A DNA stretch of 6,283 bases, taken from the NCBI GenBank assembly GCA_003219395.1, contig QHOR01000323.1, forward strand, positions 2,710 to 8,992, in the 5' to 3' direction. Source of the DNA: Verrucomicrobiota bacterium (lineage in GTDB: Bacteria > Verrucomicrobiota > Verrucomicrobiia > Chthoniobacterales > UBA10450). A program made the translations under genes and the position numbers. Of the stretch, positions 5,764-6,283 are shown piece by piece. Each line of letters starts with the position of its first letter. Within the stretch, counting starts at the first letter, position 1. Under the pieces are notes generated by a model, which worked only from the letters and a program-made list of their open reading frames with translations, was not told the origin of the DNA and did not search any database.

Positions 5764-6283
5764 TCACGTTCGCCGCAACGTAAACCGGTTGTTCGCCGTT
5801 TCCCACAGACGCAACCGCACCAGCTGTTGATTCACGCGATTATCAATCTTTGGCCAAAGCGCGCGCACGATGTCCTCGCCGGTTGAAGGCGCGCCTCGAA
5901 AATCCTCCGTTTCCAGATCCAGATGGCGATCCTGCCAGGGTTTCAGTGATTCATGAATCGCGTCGTTCAGAGCAACGAAATCGTAAAGCGTTCCACTGCG
6001 CTCATCGTATTCGCCTCCGATCGTTGTCTCTGTCAGGTAGCGATGGCCGTGGCCGGTCGGATTGTTGCACTTACCATAAAGCCTCATGTTCTCGGCATCG
6101 GAAAGCGCCGCCGTATGCAATCGATGCGCCGCGTAAAACGGTACCTGCAAACCCAAGAAAATCGTGTTGTCTTCCCATGCTTCAGCAAAGAAATCGGTCC
6201 GCTCGTGCAAACGAACCCGATCCAGTGGCATCATCGATTTGACGCGTTCGTAGATGTATTCGGCCAGACTCTCCGTGGTTATC
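5764..6283 (-). CDS. Tandem two-domain 6-pyruvoyl-tetrahydropterin synthase (PTPS/QueD superfamily), 5' end beyond the window
   Basis: PTPS converts 7,8-dihydroneopterin triphosphate to 6-pyruvoyl-tetrahydropterin. Counting from the Met at 6234, the complete second domain has FYAAHRLH with zinc ligand His37, YGKCNNPTGHGH with catalytic Cys56 and zinc ligands His62/His64, TLYDF (Asp85), DRHLDL with His104 of the catalytic relay, STGED (117-121) and the substrate Glu145 in RLRLWET. CNNPxGHGH is the form in animal PTPS, unlike the shorter C-xxx-HGH spacing of QueD. The frame stays open from 6234 to the right edge, reading TTESLAEYIYERVKSMMPLD and then RVRLHERTDFFAEAW. That is the usual end of a PTPS domain (the S/T-E-helix, then VRLxE), so a first domain precedes this one. 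Met6234 is therefore internal and not the start. All catalytic residues of domain two are present. QueD-type activity remains possible. Confidence 0.85.
   Translation of the reverse strand, partial: ITTESLAEYIYERVKSMMPLDRVRLHERTDFFAEAWEDNTIFLGLQVPFYAAHRLHTAALSDAENMRLYGKCNNPTGHGHRYLTETTIGGEYDERSGTLYDFVALNDAIHESLKPWQDRHLDLETEDFRGAPSTGEDIVRALWPKIDNRVNQQLVRLRLWETANNRFTLRRT

Noticed and set aside
5764..6234. Calling the PTPS a queuosine enzyme (QueD)
   Set aside because: The CNNPTGHGH spacing fits PTPS better, no queC or queE is next to it, and the SDR neighbour fits the biopterin route; QueD is kept only as an alternative.
5850..6242. 130-residue plus-strand open frame opposite the PTPS gene
   Set aside because: It is Arg/Ser/Pro-rich shadow sequence, antisense to the conserved PTPS catalytic region.

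Overview
The window (about 6.3 kb, roughly 53% G+C by eye) looks like a chromosomal segment of an uncultured soil-type bacterium. The best guess is Verrucomicrobiota of the Chthoniobacterales kind, with Acidobacteriota as the main alternative. This rests on the long-form aromatic amino acid hydroxylase and on two kinds of short dispersed repeat (a TGTAGCGG...CCGCTACA palindrome and TGTCATTCCGAG-type elements) that I recall from such genomes. It is an inference, not a database result. No tRNA, rRNA, CRISPR array, transposase or phage gene was seen.

Layout. Plus strand: the 3' part of a DUF4349-type envelope protein (left edge to 556), then a long-form tetrahydropterin-dependent aromatic amino acid hydroxylase (731-2496). 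Minus strand: a secreted alpha/beta hydrolase (3884 down to 2509), convergent with the hydroxylase. Further right, also on the minus strand, is a compact group reading right to left: a protein with two tandem 6-pyruvoyl-tetrahydropterin synthase (PTPS) domains (right edge to 5764), a short-chain dehydrogenase resembling sepiapterin reductase (5691-4999), and a membrane-anchored protein with a YheO-like PAS domain (4994-4134).

How the genes fit together. PTPS and sepiapterin reductase are the last two steps of tetrahydrobiopterin synthesis from dihydroneopterin triphosphate. The aromatic amino acid hydroxylase is the classic enzyme that consumes this cofactor. The locus therefore reads as a pterin cofactor supply-and-use neighbourhood. 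The PAS protein, 4 nt downstream of the reductase, is probably co-transcribed and might be a sensor. The hydrolase and the DUF4349 protein have no evident link to pterins.

Main oddity. The three left-hand genes each carry one apparent frameshift, and the missing segment is found in another frame each time: the DUF4349 membrane anchor (near 455-470), the hydroxylase C-terminal domain (near 1919-1921) and the hydrolase signal peptide (near 3774-3777). The three right-hand genes are intact. Sequencing or assembly errors and real gene decay are both possible. Three TGTCATTCCGAG-like repeats each lie just after a gene's 3' end, in that gene's orientation. The PTPS/reductase gap is almost filled by a palindrome whose two arms show compensatory base changes.
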